64,000 nt of DNA from Ianthella basta (GCA_964019415.1 OZ025890.1:124001-188000), one strand, 5' to 3'; counted from the first letter of the stretch, positions 24,514-38,645 are shown. A program made the numbers and translations. The notes: generated by a model from the letters alone, not told the origin.

Positions 24514-27500
24514 AAAGGCATGACAGAGCAAGAAGAAGAAAGATGAGGCAAGAAATAGCAAGATGAGGCAAGATGAGGCAAGATATTGCAAGTTGAGGCA
24601 AGATGAGGTAAAATATTGCAAGTTGAGGCAAGATAAAGCAAGAAGAAGCAAGATGAGGCAAGAAATAGCAAGATGAGGCAAGATGACGCAAGATATTGCA
24701 AGATAAGGCAAGAAATAGCAAGGTATTGCAAGATGAGGCAAGATATAGCAAGATGAGGCAAGATATTGCAAGTTGAGGCAAGAAATAGCAAGATGAGGCA
24801 AGATATTGCAAGATGACGCAAGATATAGAAAGAAGAAGCAAGATGAGGCAAGATGAGGCAAGATACTGCAAGATGAGGCAAGATATAGCAAGAAGCAAGA
24901 TGAGGCAAGAAATAGCAAGATGAGGCAAGATGAGGCAAGATATTGCAAGATGAGGCAAGATATAGCAAGAAAAAGCAAGATGAGGCAAGAAATAGCAAGA
25001 TGAGGCAAGAAATAGCAAGATGAGGCAAGATGAGGCAAGATATTGCAAGATGAGGCAAGCAATAGCAAGATCAGGCAAAATGAGTCAAGATATTGCAAGA
25101 TGAGGCAGGAAATAGAAAGATGAGGCAAGATGAGGCAAGATATACCAAGATTAAGCAAGATGAGGGAAGATGAGGCATGATAGAGCAAGATGAAGCAAGA
25201 TGAGGCAAGATGAGGCTAGAATTAGCAAGATGAGGCAAGATGAGGCAAGATATTGCAAGATGAGGCAAGATGAGGCAAGATATTGAGAGATGAGGCAAGA
25301 TATAGCAAGAAGAAGCAAGATGAGGCAAGAAATAGCAAGATGTGGCAAGATGAGGCAAGATATTGCAAGATGAGGCAAGAAATAGCAAGATTAGGCAAGA
25401 TGAGGCAAGAAGAAGCAAGATGAGGCAAGATATAGCAAGAAGAAGCAAGATGAGGCAAGAAATAGCAAGATGAGGCAAGATGAGGCACGATATTGCAAGA
25501 TGAGGCAAGATATAGCAAGAAGAAGCAAGATGAGGCAAGAAAGAGCAAGATATTGCAGGATGAGGCAAGATATAGCAAGCTGAGGCAAGATATTACAAGA
25601 TGAGGCAAGAAATAGCAAGATGAGGCAAGATGAGGCAAGATATTGCAAGAAGAGGCAAGATATAGCTAGAAGAAACAAGATGAGGCAAGATGAGGCAAGA
25701 TATTGCAAGATGAGGCAAGATATAGCAAGAAGCAAGATGAGGCAAGAAATAGCAAGATGAGGCAAGATGAGGCAAGATATTGCAAGATGAGGCAAGATAT
25801 AGCAAGAAGAAGAAAGATGAGGCAAGAAATAGGAAGATGAGGCAAGATGAGGCAAGATATTGCAAGATGAGGCAAGAAATAGCAAGATATTGCAAGATGA
25901 GGCAAGAAATAGCAAGATATTGCTAGATGAGGCAAGAAATAGCAAGATATTGCAAGATGAGGCAAGATATTGCAAGATGACGCAAAATATAGCTAGAAGA
26001 AACAAGATGAGGCAAGATGTGGCAAGATATTGCAAGATGAGGCAAGATATAGCAAGAAGCCAGATGAGGCAAGAAATAGCAAGATGAGGCAAGATGAGGC
26101 AAGATATTGCAAGATGAGGCAAGATATAGAAAGAAAAAGCAAGATGAGGCAGGATGAGGCAAGAAATAGCAAGATGAGGCAAGATGAGGCAAGATATTGC
26201 AAGATGAGGCAAGGAATAGCAAGATGAGGCAAAATGAGTCAAGATATTGCAAGATGAGGCAGGAAATAGAAAGATGAGGCAAGATGAGGCAAGATATACC
26301 AAGATTAAGCAAGATGAGGGAAGATGAGGCAAGATAGAGCAAGATGAAGCAAGACGAGGCAAGATGAGGCTAGAAATAGCAAGATGAGGCAAGATGAGGC
26401 AAGATATTACAAGATGAGGCAAGATGAGGCAAGATATTGCAAGATGAGGCAAGATATAGCAAGAAGAAGCAAGATGAGGGAAAATGAGGCAAGATATAGC
26501 ATGATGAAGCAAGATGAGGCAAGATGAGGCAAGATATAGCAAGATGAGGCAAGATATAGCAAGATGAGGCAAGATACTGCAAGATGAGGAAAGAAATAGC
26601 AAGATGAGGCAAGATGAGGCAAGATTAGGTAAGATGAGGCAAGATATAGCAAGATTAAGCAAGATGAGGCAAGATGAGGCAAAATATTGCAAGATGACGC
26701 AAGATATAGCAAGAAGAAGCAAGATAAGGCAAGATACAGCAAGAAGAAGCAAGATGAGGCCAGATAAGGCACGAAATAGCAAGATGAGGCAAGATGAGGC
26801 AAGATATTGCAAGATGAGGCAAGATATAGCAAGATCAGGCAAAATGAATCAAGATATTGCAAGATGAGGCAGGAAATAGAAAGATGAGGCAAGATGAGGC
26901 AAGATATACCAAGATTAAGCAAGATGAGGGAAGATGAGGCATGATAGAGCAATATGAAGCAAGATGAGGCAAGATGAGGCTAGAATTAGCAAGATGAGGC
27001 AAGATGAGGCAAGATATTGCAAGATGAGGCAAGATATAGCAAGAAGAAGCAAGATGAGGCAAGATGAGGCAAGATATTGCAAGATGAGGCAAGATATAGC
27101 AAGAAGAAGCAAGATGAGGAAAGATGAGGCAAGATATAGCATGATGAAGCAAGATGAGGCAAGATGAGGCAAGAAATAGCAAGATGAGGCAAGATGTGGC
27201 AAGAAATAGCAAGATGAGGCAAGATACAGCAAGATGAGGCAAGATATTGCAAGATGAGGCAAGAAATAGCAAGATGAGGCAAGATGAGGCAAGATTAGGT
27301 AAGATGAGGCAAGATATAGCAAGATTAAGCAAGATGAGGCTAGATGAGGCAAGAAACAACAAGATGAGGCAAGATGAAGCAAAATATTGCAAGATGAAGC
27401 AAGATATAGCAAGAAAAAGCAAGATAAGGCAAGATATTGCAAGATGAAGCAAGATGAGGCCAGATGAGGCAAGAAATAGCAAGATGAGGTAAGATGAGGC

Positions 27501-30500
27501 AGATATTGCAAGATGAGGCAAGATATAGCAAGAAGAAGCAAGATGAGGCAAGATATTGCAAGATGAGGCAAGAAATAGCAAGATGAGGCAAGATGAGGCA
27601 AGAAGAAGCAAGATGAGGCAAGATATAGCAAGAAGAAGCAAGATGAGGCAAGATATAGCAAGAAGAAGCAAGATGAGGCAAGAAATAGCAAGATGAGGCA
27701 AGATGAGGCAAGAAATAGTAAGATGAGGCAAGATGAGGCAAGATATTGCAAGATGTGGCAAGAAATAGCAAGATGAGGCAAAATGAGTCAAGATATTGCA
27801 AGATGAGGCAGGATATAGAAAGATGAGGCAAGATGAGGCAAGATATTTGAAGATGAGGCAAGATATAGCAAGAAGAAACAAGATGAGGCAAATGAGGCAA
27901 GATATTGCAAGATGAGGCAAGATATAGCAAGATGAAGCAAGATGAGGCAAGATGAGGCAAAATATAGCAAGATGAGGCAAGATACAGCGAGATGAAGCAA
28001 GATGAGGTAAGATGAGGAAAGATATAGCAAATTGAAGCAAGATCAAGCAAGATGAGGCAAAATGAGGAAAGATATAGCAAGATGTAGGAAGATGAGGCAA
28101 GATAAGGCAAGATCAGGAAAGATGAGACGAGATAAAGCATGATGAAGAAAGATGAGGCAAGATTTTGCAAGATGAGGCAAGAAATAACAAGATGAAGCAA
28201 GATGAGGCAAGATATAGCAAGATGAGGCAAGATGAGGCAAGATGAGGCAAGATACTGCAAGATGAGGCAAGAAATAGCAAGATAAAGCAAGATGAGGCAA
28301 GATATTGCAAGATGAGGCAAGATGAGGCAAGATGAGGCAAGATGAGGCAAGATATTGCAAGATGAGGCGAGATATAGCAAGAAGAAGCAAGATGAGGCAA
28401 GATATTGCCAGATGAGGCAAGAAATAGCAAGATGAGGCAAGATGAGGCAAGATATTACAAGATGAGGTGAGATATAGCAAGATGAGGCAAGATATAGCAA
28501 GATGAAGCAAGATATTGCAAGATGAGGCAAGAAATAGCAAGATGAGGCAAGATGAGACAAGATATTGGAAGATGAGGCAAGATGAGGCAAGAAATAGCAA
28601 ATAAGGCAAGATGAGGCAAGAAATAGCAAGATGACGCAAGATGAGGCAAGATATTGCAAGATGACGCACAATATAGCAAGAAGAAGCAAGATGTGGCAAG
28701 ATATTGCAAGATGAGGCAAGAAATAGCAAGATGAGGCAAGATGAGGCAAGATATTGCAATATGAGGCAAGTTGAGGCAAGATATTGCAAGATGAGGCAAG
28801 ATGAGGCAAGATGAGGCAAGAAATAGCAAGAGGAGGCAAGATAAAGCAAGAAATAGCAAGATGAGGCAAGATGAGGCAAGATATTGCAATATAAGGCAAG
28901 AAATAGCAAGATGAGGCAAAATGAGTCAAGATATTGCAAGATGAGGCAGGAAATAGAAAGATGAGGCAAGATGAGGCTAGATATAGAAAGATTAAGCAAG
29001 ATGAGGGAAGATGAGGCAAGATATAGCATGATGAAGCAAGATGAGGCAAGATGAGGCAAGATAAGGCAAGATAAAGCAAGATGAGGCAAGATATAGCAAG
29101 ATGAGGCAAGATGAGGCAAGATTAGGTAAGATGAGGCAAGATATAGCAAGATTAAGCAAGATGAGGCTAGATGAGGCAAGATATTGCAAGATGAGGTAAG
29201 ATATAGCAAGAAGAAGCAAGATGAGGCAAGATATAGCAAGATTAAGCAAGATGACACCAGATGAGGCAAGAAATAGCAAGATGAGGCAAGATGAGGCAAG
29301 ATCTTGCAAGATAAGGCAAGACATAGACAGAGGAAGCAAGATGAGGCAAGATATTGCAAGATGAGGCAAGAAATAGCAAGATAAGGCAAGATGAGGCAAG
29401 ATATTGCAAGATGAGGTAAGATATAGCAAGAAGAAGCAAGATGAGGCAAGATATAGCAAGAAGAAGCAAGATGAGGCAAGAAATAGCAAGATGAGGCAAG
29501 ATGAGGCAAGATATAGCAAGACGAAGCAAGATGAGACAAGATATTGCAAGATGAGGCAAGATATAGCAAGACGAAGCAAGATGAGGAAAGAAATAGCAAG
29601 ATGAGGCAAGATGAGGGAAGATATTTCAAGATGAGGCAAGATATAGCAAGATGAGGCAAGATATTGCAAGATGCAGCAAGAAATAGCGAGATGAGGCAGG
29701 ATGAGGCAAGATATTGCAAGATGAGGCAAGATATAGCAAGAAGAAGCAAGATGAGGCAAGATATTGCAAGATGAGGCAAGATATAGCAAGAAGCAAGATG
29801 AGGCAAGAAACAGCAAGATGAGGCAAGATGAGGCAAGATATTGCTAGATGAGGCAATATATAGCAAGAAGCAAGATGAGGCAAGAAATAGCAAGATGAGG
29901 CAACATGAGGCAAGAAATAGCAAGATGAGGAAAATAAGGCAAGATATTGCAAGATCAGGCAAAAAATAGCAAGATGAGGCAAGATGAGGCAAGATATTGC
30001 AAGATGAGGCAAGAAATAGCAAGATATTGCAAGATATAGCAAGATGAGGCAAGATGTTGCAAGATGAGGCAAGAAATAGCAAGATGAGGTAAGATGAGGC
30101 AAGATATTGCAAAATGAGGCAAGATATAGCAAGAAGAAGCAAGATGAGGCAAGATGAGGCAAGATATTGCAAGATGAGGCAAGATATTGCTAGATGAGGC
30201 AATATATAGCAAGACGAAGCAAGATGAGGCAAGAATTAGCAAGATGAGGCAACATAAGGCAAGAAATAGCAAGATGAGGAAAATAAGGCAAGATATTGCA
30301 AGATGAGGCAAGAAATAGCAAGATGAGGCAAGATGAGGCAAGATATTGCAAGATGAGGCAAGAAATAGCAAGATATTGCAAGATGAGGCAAGATATAGCA
30401 AGATGAGGCAAGATATCGCAGGATGAGGCAAGAAATAGCAAGATGAGGTAAGATGAGCCAAGATATTGCAAGATGAGGCAAGATATAGCAAGAAGAAGCA

Positions 30501-33235
30501 AGATGAGGCAAGATGAGGCAAGATATTGCAAGATGAGGCAAGATATAGCAAGAAGCAAGATGAGGCAATAAATAGCAAGATGAGGCAAGATGAGGCTAGA
30601 TATTGCAAGATGAGGCAAGATATAGCAAGAAGAAGCAAGATGAGGCAAGAAATAGCAAGATGAGGCAAGATATTGCAAGGTAAGGAAGACATAGCAAGAA
30701 GAAGCAAGATGAGGCAAGAAATAGCAAATGAGGCAAGATGAGGCAAGAAATAGCAAGATGAGGCAAGATGAGGCAAGATATTGCAAGATGAGACAAGAAA
30801 TAGCAGGATGAGGCAAAATGAGTCAAGATATTGCAAAATGAGACAAGAAATAGCAAGATGAGGCAAGATGAGGCAAGATATTGCAAGATGAGGCAAGAAA
30901 TAGCAAGATATTGCAAGATATAGCAAGATGAGGCAAGATGTTGCAAGATATTGCAAGATGAGGCAAGAAATAGCAAGATATTGCAAGATGAGGCAAGATA
31001 TAGCAAGATGAGGCAAGATATCGCAGGATGAGGCAAGAAATAGCAAGATGAGCCAAGATGAGGCAAGATATTGCAAAATGAGGCAAGATATAGCAAGAAG
31101 AAGCAAGATGAGGCAAGATGAGGCAAGATATTGCAAGATGAGGCAAGATATTGCTAGATGAGGCAATATATAGCAAGAAGAAGCAAGATGAGGCAAGAAA
31201 TAGCAAGATGAGGCAACATGAGTCAAGAAATAGCAAGATGAGGAAAATAAGGCAAGATATTGCAAGATGAGGCAAGAAATAGCAAGATGAGGAAAATAAG
31301 GCAAGATATTGCAAGATGAGGCAAGAAATAGCAAGATGAGGCAAGATGAGGCAAGATATTGCAAGATGAGGCAAGAAATAGCAAGATATTGCAAGATGAG
31401 GCAAGATATAGCAAGATGAGGCAAGATATCGCAGGATGAGGCAAGAAATAGCAAGATGAGGTAAGATGAGCCAAGATATTGCAAGATGAGGCAAGATATA
31501 GCAAGAAGAAGCAAGATGAGGCAAGATGAGGCAAGATATTGCAAGATGAGGCAAGATATAGCAAGAAGCAAGATGAGGCAAGAAATAGCAAGATGAGGCA
31601 AGATGAGGCTAGATATTGCAAGATGAGGCAAGATATAGCAAGAAGAAGAAAGATGAGGCAAGAAATAGCAAGATGAGGCAAGATATTGCAAGATAAGGAA
31701 GACATAGCAAGATTAAGCAAGATGAGGCAAGATGAGGCAAGAAATAGCAAGATGAGGCAAGATAAAGCAAGAAATAGAAAGATGACACCAGATGAGGCAA
31801 GAAATAGCAAGATGAGGTAAGATGAGGCAAGATATTGCAAGATAATGCAAGATATAGAAAGATTAAGCAAGATGACACCAGATGAGGCAAGAAATAGCAA
31901 GATGAGGAAAGATGAGGCAAGATATTGCAAGATGAGGCAAGATATAGCAAGAAGCAAGATGAGGCAAGAAACAGCAAGATGAGGTAAGATGAGGCAAGAT
32001 ATTGCTAGATGAGGCAATATATAGCAAGAAGAAGCAAGATGAGGCAAGAAATAGCAAGATGAGGCAACATGAGGCAAGATATTGCAAGATGAGGCAAGAA
32101 ATAGCAAGATATTGCAAGATGAGGCAAGACAAATAAGGTAAAGAAATTGCAAGATGAGGCAAGAAATAGCAAGATGAGGCAAGATGAGGCAAGATATTAC
32201 AAGATGAGGCAAGAAATAGCAAGATATTGCAAGATGAGGCAAGATATAGCAAGATGAGGCAAGATATTGCAAGATGAGGCAAGAAATAGCAAGATGAGGT
32301 AAGATATAGCAAGATGAGGCAAGATATTGCAAGATGAGGCAAGAAATAGCAAGATGAGGCAAGATATTGCTAGATGAGGCTATATATCGCAAGAACAAGC
32401 AAGATGAGGCAAGAAATAGCAAGATGAGGCAACATGAGGCAAGAAATAGCAAGATGAGGCAAGATGAGGCAAGATATTGCAAGATGAGGCAAAATATAGC
32501 AAGATATTTCAAGATGAGGCAAGATATAGCAAGATGAGGCAAGATATTGCAAGATGCGGCAAGAAATAGCGAGATGAGGCAAGATGAGGCAAGATATTAC
32601 AAGATGAGGCAAGATATAGCAAGAAGAAGCAAGATGAGGCAAGATGAGGCAAGATATTGCAAGATGAGGCAAGATATAGCAAGAAGAAAGATGAGGCAAG
32701 AAATAGCAAGATGAGGCAAGATGAGGCAAGATATTGCAAGATGAGGCAAAATATAGCAAGAAGAAGCAAGATGAGGCAAGAAATAGCAAGATTAGGCAAG
32801 ATGAGGCAAGAAATAGCAAGATGGGGCAAGATGAGGCAAGATATTGCAAGATGAGGCAAGAAACAGCAAGATGAGGCAAAATGAGTCAAGATATTGCAAG
32901 ATGAGGCAAGAAATAGCAAGATATTGTAAGATGAGGCAAGATATAGCAAGATGAAGCAAGATATTGCAAGATGAGGCAAGAAATAGCAAGATGAGGCAAG
33001 GTGAGGCAAGATATTGCAAGATGAGGCAAGAATAACGAGAAGAAGCAAGATGAGGCAAGATGAGGCAAGATATTGCAAGACAAAGAAAGATGAGGTGAGA
33101 TATAGCAAGATGAAGCAAGATGAGGCAAGATGAGGCAAGATATAGCAAGATTAAGCAAGATGAGGCAAGATGAGGCAAGAAATAGCAAGATGAGGCAAGA
33201 TGAGGCAAGATATTGCAAGATGAGGCAAGATATAG
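24514..33235 (-). repeat. Family 1 satellite, 10-bp unit array
   Basis: The 10-bp monomers continue for 8.7 kb. This part adds a slot variant that gives GCAAGAAGAAGCAAGATGAG. Blocks are re-used at several offsets: the variant AGATATCGCAGGATGAGG appears near 30.41, 31.02 and 31.43 kb, and TTGCTAGATGAGGCAATATA near 30.19, 31.15 and 32.01 kb. The minus strand has almost no stops, giving hydrophobic Leu/Ser/Cys-rich open frames of up to 729 codons (28043-30232); these are not regarded as genes. Confidence 0.97.
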
Positions 33236-33698
<463 letters not shown>

Positions 33699-33718
33699 AA
33701 GTGGCTATAAATGATCAC

Positions 33719-33780
33719 CTGAGCAAATGAGGCAGCTTCAGAGACAGTGTACTCTGTCGAGCCAAACTCCAAAGTGAGAG
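33719..33780 (-). CDS. Possible Calx-beta-type exon
   Basis: On the minus strand a 62-nt segment is bounded by a pyrimidine-rich acceptor (CTCCTTCTGTAG) and a GT donor (CAG followed by GTGATC). In the open frame it encodes LTLEFGSTEYTVSEAASFAQ. The pattern (V/L)xFxxxxYxVxEAA is typical of the start of a Calx-beta domain, a repeat module in large adhesion proteins. No neighbouring domain exons are visible; a second acceptor-like site (CTCTTCCTCCTAG) lies upstream on the same strand near 33943. It may be an orphan or pseudogene exon, or chance. Confidence 0.3.
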
Positions 33781-34221
33781 CTACAGAAGGAGTCCAATAT
33801 GAACACAATAGTGTATGAGTAGTAGATTATAGAACAAGCAAGTGCTTGTCATCATATGCATGCACACACTCAGGTCACAACTCACTCCTACATAACCGAA
33901 TTTGTGTCTTGATGTTCCACTCCAAGATCTCTAATATCCTAGGAGGAAGAGACAGTTTTCTATATACAAATCATCCATATACTACACTGCCTATAGGCTG
34001 CATGAAACATGCCGTCAATAGTGCCATAATAATAAGTTAATATGCTACAGTAATCACCCTCACATCAAAACTGACAGTGGTGTACATATAGTATGGTAGA
34101 GTATAGTACTGTGGCAGCTACTGCATGATCTCACACTATGGTGAGTCTTAGGTGATCCTTTTTGGCGGTTCTGTAGGCATACAAATAGCAATTCCTTCAA
34201 CCCGTTATCACTCTTATCGAG

Positions 34222-34587
34222 ATGGCTACTTACAACATTACTATCAAGAACGTGCAGCACTTTAACGCGGGGGGATCGAAGGAGAAGCAGGGTCGGAAAC
34301 AGACCAGAAAGGTATCTTCTCCTGACCAGCTACCTGTGATATGCAGGTACCAAGAGCAGTGCAAAGCGGAGAGATGCAGGTACAAACACCTGGATCCCGA
34401 TTACCTCCAGCATCCGGTACGGAAGCCCTACCGGCTCTGCTGGGATTTCTTTTCATACTTCGACTGCCGGAAGAACGGGTGCCGATATGTACACTGGCAT
34501 CCCTGTGAGGAGGAGGAGAAGGCCGATGAGGGCAAGGAGGAGAAACAAGGCGAGGGCAAGAACAAGGCCGAGACATCAGCAAAGTAG
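34222..34587 (+). CDS. Tandem CCCH zinc-finger protein (121 aa, intronless)
   Basis: An intact single-exon frame runs from ATG to TAG. It contains two CCCH fingers: Cys-X5-Cys-X4-Cys-X3-His (CRYQEQCKAERCRYKH, about residues 41-56) and Cys-X8-Cys-X4-Cys-X3-His (CWDFFSYFDCRKNGCRYVH, about 73-91). The C-terminus is a charged Glu/Lys tail. CCCH pairs usually bind single-stranded RNA, so an RNA-binding regulator is the likely role; that is family knowledge, not shown here. Codon content is clearly non-repetitive and different from the flanks. A polyadenylation signal AATAAA follows 16 nt after the stop. The gene sits alone between a CA microsatellite and the 21-bp satellite; lack of introns could mean a retrocopy or a naturally small gene. 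No orthologue is assigned. Confidence 0.8.
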   Translation: MATYNITIKNVQHFNAGGSKEKQGRKQTRKVSSPDQLPVICRYQEQCKAERCRYKHLDPDYLQHPVRKPYRLCWDFFSYFDCRKNGCRYVHWHPCEEEEKADEGKEEKQGEGKNKAETSAK

Positions 34588-34602
34588 GAGGCCAGAAAGA
34601 AC

Positions 34603-34608
34603 AATAAA
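34603..34608 (+). terminator. Polyadenylation signal of the CCCH gene
   Basis: A canonical AATAAA lies just downstream of the TAG stop at 34585-34587. Confidence 0.65.
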
Positions 34609-34936
34609 ACGGCTTTTCTTAAAAGCCACCACCTGACAAAAGATCACCTACGTGCTACTTACCTGCCTTTCGCGAAATCTCTACCTCGGCCGGGCGTCCA
34701 ACTCCTTGCTCACTCATAGATACTCGACCCACCATAGACCCTACAACAACTACCACTCAGCGTGCGACGTTGCCCACCGGACGTGACGCTCCGTGACGAT
34801 TGAGCTGTAGGCCTCTCGGTCCACGCGCACATCACATGGCGTCACGTGCGTAGCTATGGCAACCTAAGGTATTCACACTAGCGGGTGTCAATACCGTAGG
34901 GTGCTAGCTATGTAAACATTAGTGCCATAACCCACA
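34609..34936. other. CpG-containing unique DNA before the 21-bp array
   Basis: This is non-repetitive DNA with several CG dinucleotides, an E-box CACGTG (34843-34848) and next to it GTAGCTATGGCAAC (34850-34863), which fits the RFX X-box consensus GTHNYYATRRNAAC. No frame starts here; if it is a promoter, its gene is not visible because the satellite begins directly after. Confidence 0.4.
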
Positions 34937-37092
34937 TGCGTGCACACTGGACCCCCTATAGGTTGCACTGGACCCCCTACACGATGCACTGGACCTCCTA
35001 CTGGATGCACTGAACCCCCTACAAGATGCACTGGACCCCTACAAGATGCACTCAACCCCTACAAGATGCACTGGACCCCCTACAGGATGCACTGGACCCC
35101 TTATAGAATGCACTGGATCCCCTATGGCTTGCACTGGACCCCTTATGGGATGCACTGGACCCCCAATAGGTTGCACTGCACCCTCTACATGATGCACTGG
35201 ATCCCCTACAGGATGCACTGGACCCCCTAGAAGATGCACTGCACCACCTACAAGATGCACTGGACCCCTTACAGGATGCACTGGATCCCCTATAGGATGC
35301 ACATGACTTCCGATGGATTGCACTGGACCCCTTATGGGATGCACTGGCCCCCATTACAGAATGTACTGGACCCCTACTGTAGCACTGGACCCCCTTCAAG
35401 ATGCACTGGACCCCCTATAGGATGCACTGGACCCCCTACAGGATGCACTGGACCCGCTACAAGATGCACTGGACCCGCTACAAGATGCACTGGACCCCTA
35501 TAGGACGCACTGGACCCTTTATGGGATGTACTGGACCCGCTACAGGATGTACCGAATCCCCTACAGGATGCACTGGACCCCCTACAGGTTGCTCTGGAGC
35601 CCCTACAACATGCACTGGACACCATATAGGACGCAGTGGACCCCCTATTGGACACACTAGACCCCCTATAGGTTGCACTGGACCCCCTACACGATGCACT
35701 GGAACCCCTACTGTATGCACTGGACCCGCTACAAGATGCACTGGACCCCTATAGGATGCACTGGACCCTTTATGGGATGTACTGGACCCGCTACAGGATG
35801 TACCGAATCCCCTACAGGATGCACTGGACCCCCTACAGGTTGCTCTGGAGCCCCTACAACATGCACTGGACACCATATAGGACGCAGTGGACCCCCTATT
35901 GGTTCCACTGGACGCCTTATGGGATGGCATGGACCCACTACAGGGTGCACTTGACCCCTTATAAGATGCACTGGACCCCCAACAGGATGCACTGGATCCC
36001 CTACAGGTTGCATTAGGCCCCCTACAAGATGCATTTGACCCCCTATAAGACGCACTAGACCCCCAACAGGATGCACTGGACCCCCTACAGGTTGCACTGG
36101 AGCCCCTACGAGATGCATTTGACCCCCTATAAGACGCACTAGACCCCTTATAGGTTGCACTGGACCCCTTATTGGATGCACTGGACACCTTATGGGATTC
36201 ACTGGACCCCCTACAAGATTTACTGTACTCACTACAGGATGCACTGGATCCCCAGCAACATGCACGGGACCCCCTATAGGACGCACTGGACCACCTATGG
36301 GTTACACTGGACCCCTTATCGGATGCACTGGACCCCTACAGGATGCACTGGACCCACTATAGGATGGACTGGACCCACTACAGGATGCTATGGACCCCCT
36401 ACAGGATGCACTGGACCCCCTACAGGATGCACTGGACCCCCTACAGGATGCACTGGACCCCCTACAGGATGCATTGGACCCCTTACAACATGCACTTGAC
36501 CCCCTATATGACACAGTGGACCCCCTATAGGTTCCACTATACCCCTTATGGGATGGACTGGACCCCCTACAGGATGCACAGGACCCCTTACAAGATGCAC
36601 TGGACCCACACAGGATGCACTGGACCCCCGGCAAGATGCAATGGACCCCCCTACAAGATGCACTGGACCCCCTATAGGACGCACAGTACCACCTAAAGGT
36701 TGCACTGGTCCCCTTATGGGATGCACTGGACCCTTTACAGGATGCACTGGACCCTCTACAGGATGTACTGAACCCCCTACGAGATGCACTGGACCCCCAA
36801 AAAGATGCACTGGACACCTTGCAAACCCTGCAAAATGAACTGCACCTCCTATAGGACGCAATGGACCACCTATACATTGCTCTGGACCCCTTATGGGATG
36901 CACTGGACCCCTACAGGATGCACTGCACCTCCAATAGGGCGCACTGGACCCCCTATAGATTGCACTGACCCCTTATGGGATGCACTGGACCCCCACAGGA
37001 TTCACTGGACCCCTGGCAAGATGCACTGGACTCCCTATATAACGCACTGGACCACCTATACGTAGGTTGCACTGGACCCCTTATGAGATGCA
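34937..37092 (+). repeat. Family 2 satellite, 21-bp unit array (copy 1)
   Basis: The unit is 21 bp: GATGCACTGGAC followed by CCCCTACAG, with variants CTATAGG, TTATGGGAT and CTACAAGAT. Because 21 is a multiple of three and most units lack stops, both strands are open in several frames (MHWTPYR and CTGPPTG forward, VHPVGGP and SASCRGS reverse). Sub-blocks are duplicated internally (35.5-35.65 kb with 35.74-35.9 kb). It ends in ATGAGATGCACTGATGGC and passes directly into 10-bp units. Confidence 0.97.
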
Positions 37093-38645
37093 CTGATGGC
37101 AAGATGAGGCAAGATGAGACAAGATGAAGCAAGACGAGACAATATGAGGAGAGATGAGGCAAAATGAAGCAAGATGAGGCAAGATGAGACAAGATGCGGC
37201 AAGATGAGACAAGATAAAGTGAGACGAGACAAGATGTTGCAAGATGAGACAAGATAAAGTGAGACGAGACAAGATGTGGCAAGATGAGGCAAGATGAGAC
37301 AAGATGAAGCAAGACAGAACAATATGAGGAGAGATGAGGCAAGATGAAGCAAGATGAGGCAAGAGGAGACTAGATGCGACAAGATGAGATAAGATGAAGT
37401 GAGACGAGACAAGATGTGGCAAGATGAGGCAAGATGAGGTAAGATTTGGCAAGATGAGAAAAGATTTGGCAAGATGAGGATAGATGAGAAATGACGAGGA
37501 AAGATTTGGCAAGATGAGACAAGATAAGGCAAGATCAGGACAGATTTGGAAAGATGAGGCAAGATGAGGCAAGGTGTGGCAAGATGAGAAGAGATGAGGC
37601 AAGATGAGACAAGATGAGGGAAGATGAGACAAGATGAGGGAAGAAGAGACGAGATGAGGCAAGATTAGGGAAGATGAGACAATATGAAGCAAGACGGGAC
37701 AAGATGAGGCAAGATGAGGTAAGATGAGGCAAGATGAGACAAGATTAGGCAAGATGAGACAAGATTAGGAAAGATTTTGCAAGATGAGACAAGATTTGAC
37801 AAGATGAGACAAGATGATGCATGATGAGGCAAGATGAGACAAGACGAGACAAGATGCGGCAAGATGAAACAAGATGAAGCAAGACAAGACAAGATGAGGC
37901 AATATGAGGCAAGATGAGGTAAGATGAAGCCAGATGAGGGAAGCTGAGGCAAGATGAGGCAAGACGAGGCAAGATGAGGCAAGATGTGGCAAGATGAGAC
38001 AAGATGAGGCCAAACGAGACAAGATGAGGCAAGATGAGGCAAGATGACATAAGATGAAGCATGACGAGACAATATGAGGCAAGATGAGGCAAGATGAGAC
38101 AAGATGAAGATAGACAAGACAAGATGAGGCAAGATGAGACAAGATATGACAAGATGAGGCAAGATTAGGCAAGATGAAGCAAGATGAGGAAAGATAAGAC
38201 AAGATGAGGCAAGATGAGACGAGATGAAGTAAGACGAGACTAGATGAGGCAAGATTAGGTAAGATGAGACAAGATGAGGCAAGATGAGGAAAGATTTGGA
38301 AAGATGAGGCAAGATGATGAGAGATTTGGCAAGATGAGACAAGATTTGGCAAGATGAGACAAGATGTAGCGAGACGAGACAAGATGAGGCAAGATGAGAC
38401 AAGACAAGACAAAATGAGGCAAGATGAGACCTGATGAAGCAAGACGAGACAAGATGAGACACGATGAGACAAGACGAGGCAAGATGAGACAACACGAGAC
38501 AAGATGAGGCAAGACGAGACAAGATGAGGCAAGATGAGGTAAGATGAAGCAAGATGAGGCAAGATGAAGCAAGATGAGACAAGATGAGGCAAGATGAAAA
38601 AATATGAGACAAGATGAGGCAAGATGAGACAAGATGAGGCAAGAT
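37093..38645 (-). repeat. Family 1 satellite, 10-bp unit array (short block)
   Basis: Units GCAAGATGAG and ACAAGATGAG alternate, with ATTTGGCAAGATGAG variants, in the same orientation as the 18.9-33.2 kb array but with a different slot vocabulary (ACAAG and TTTGG instead of ATA/ATT). The block is flanked on both sides by 21-bp satellite. Confidence 0.97.

Noticed and set aside
28043-30232. 729-codon minus-strand open frame (and similar ones of 400-690 codons across 19-51 kb)
   Set aside because: Three 10-bp monomers make exactly ten codons and the reverse strand of GCAAGATGAG has no stop, so long Leu/Ser/Cys-rich frames arise automatically. There is no non-repeat sequence or gene structure.
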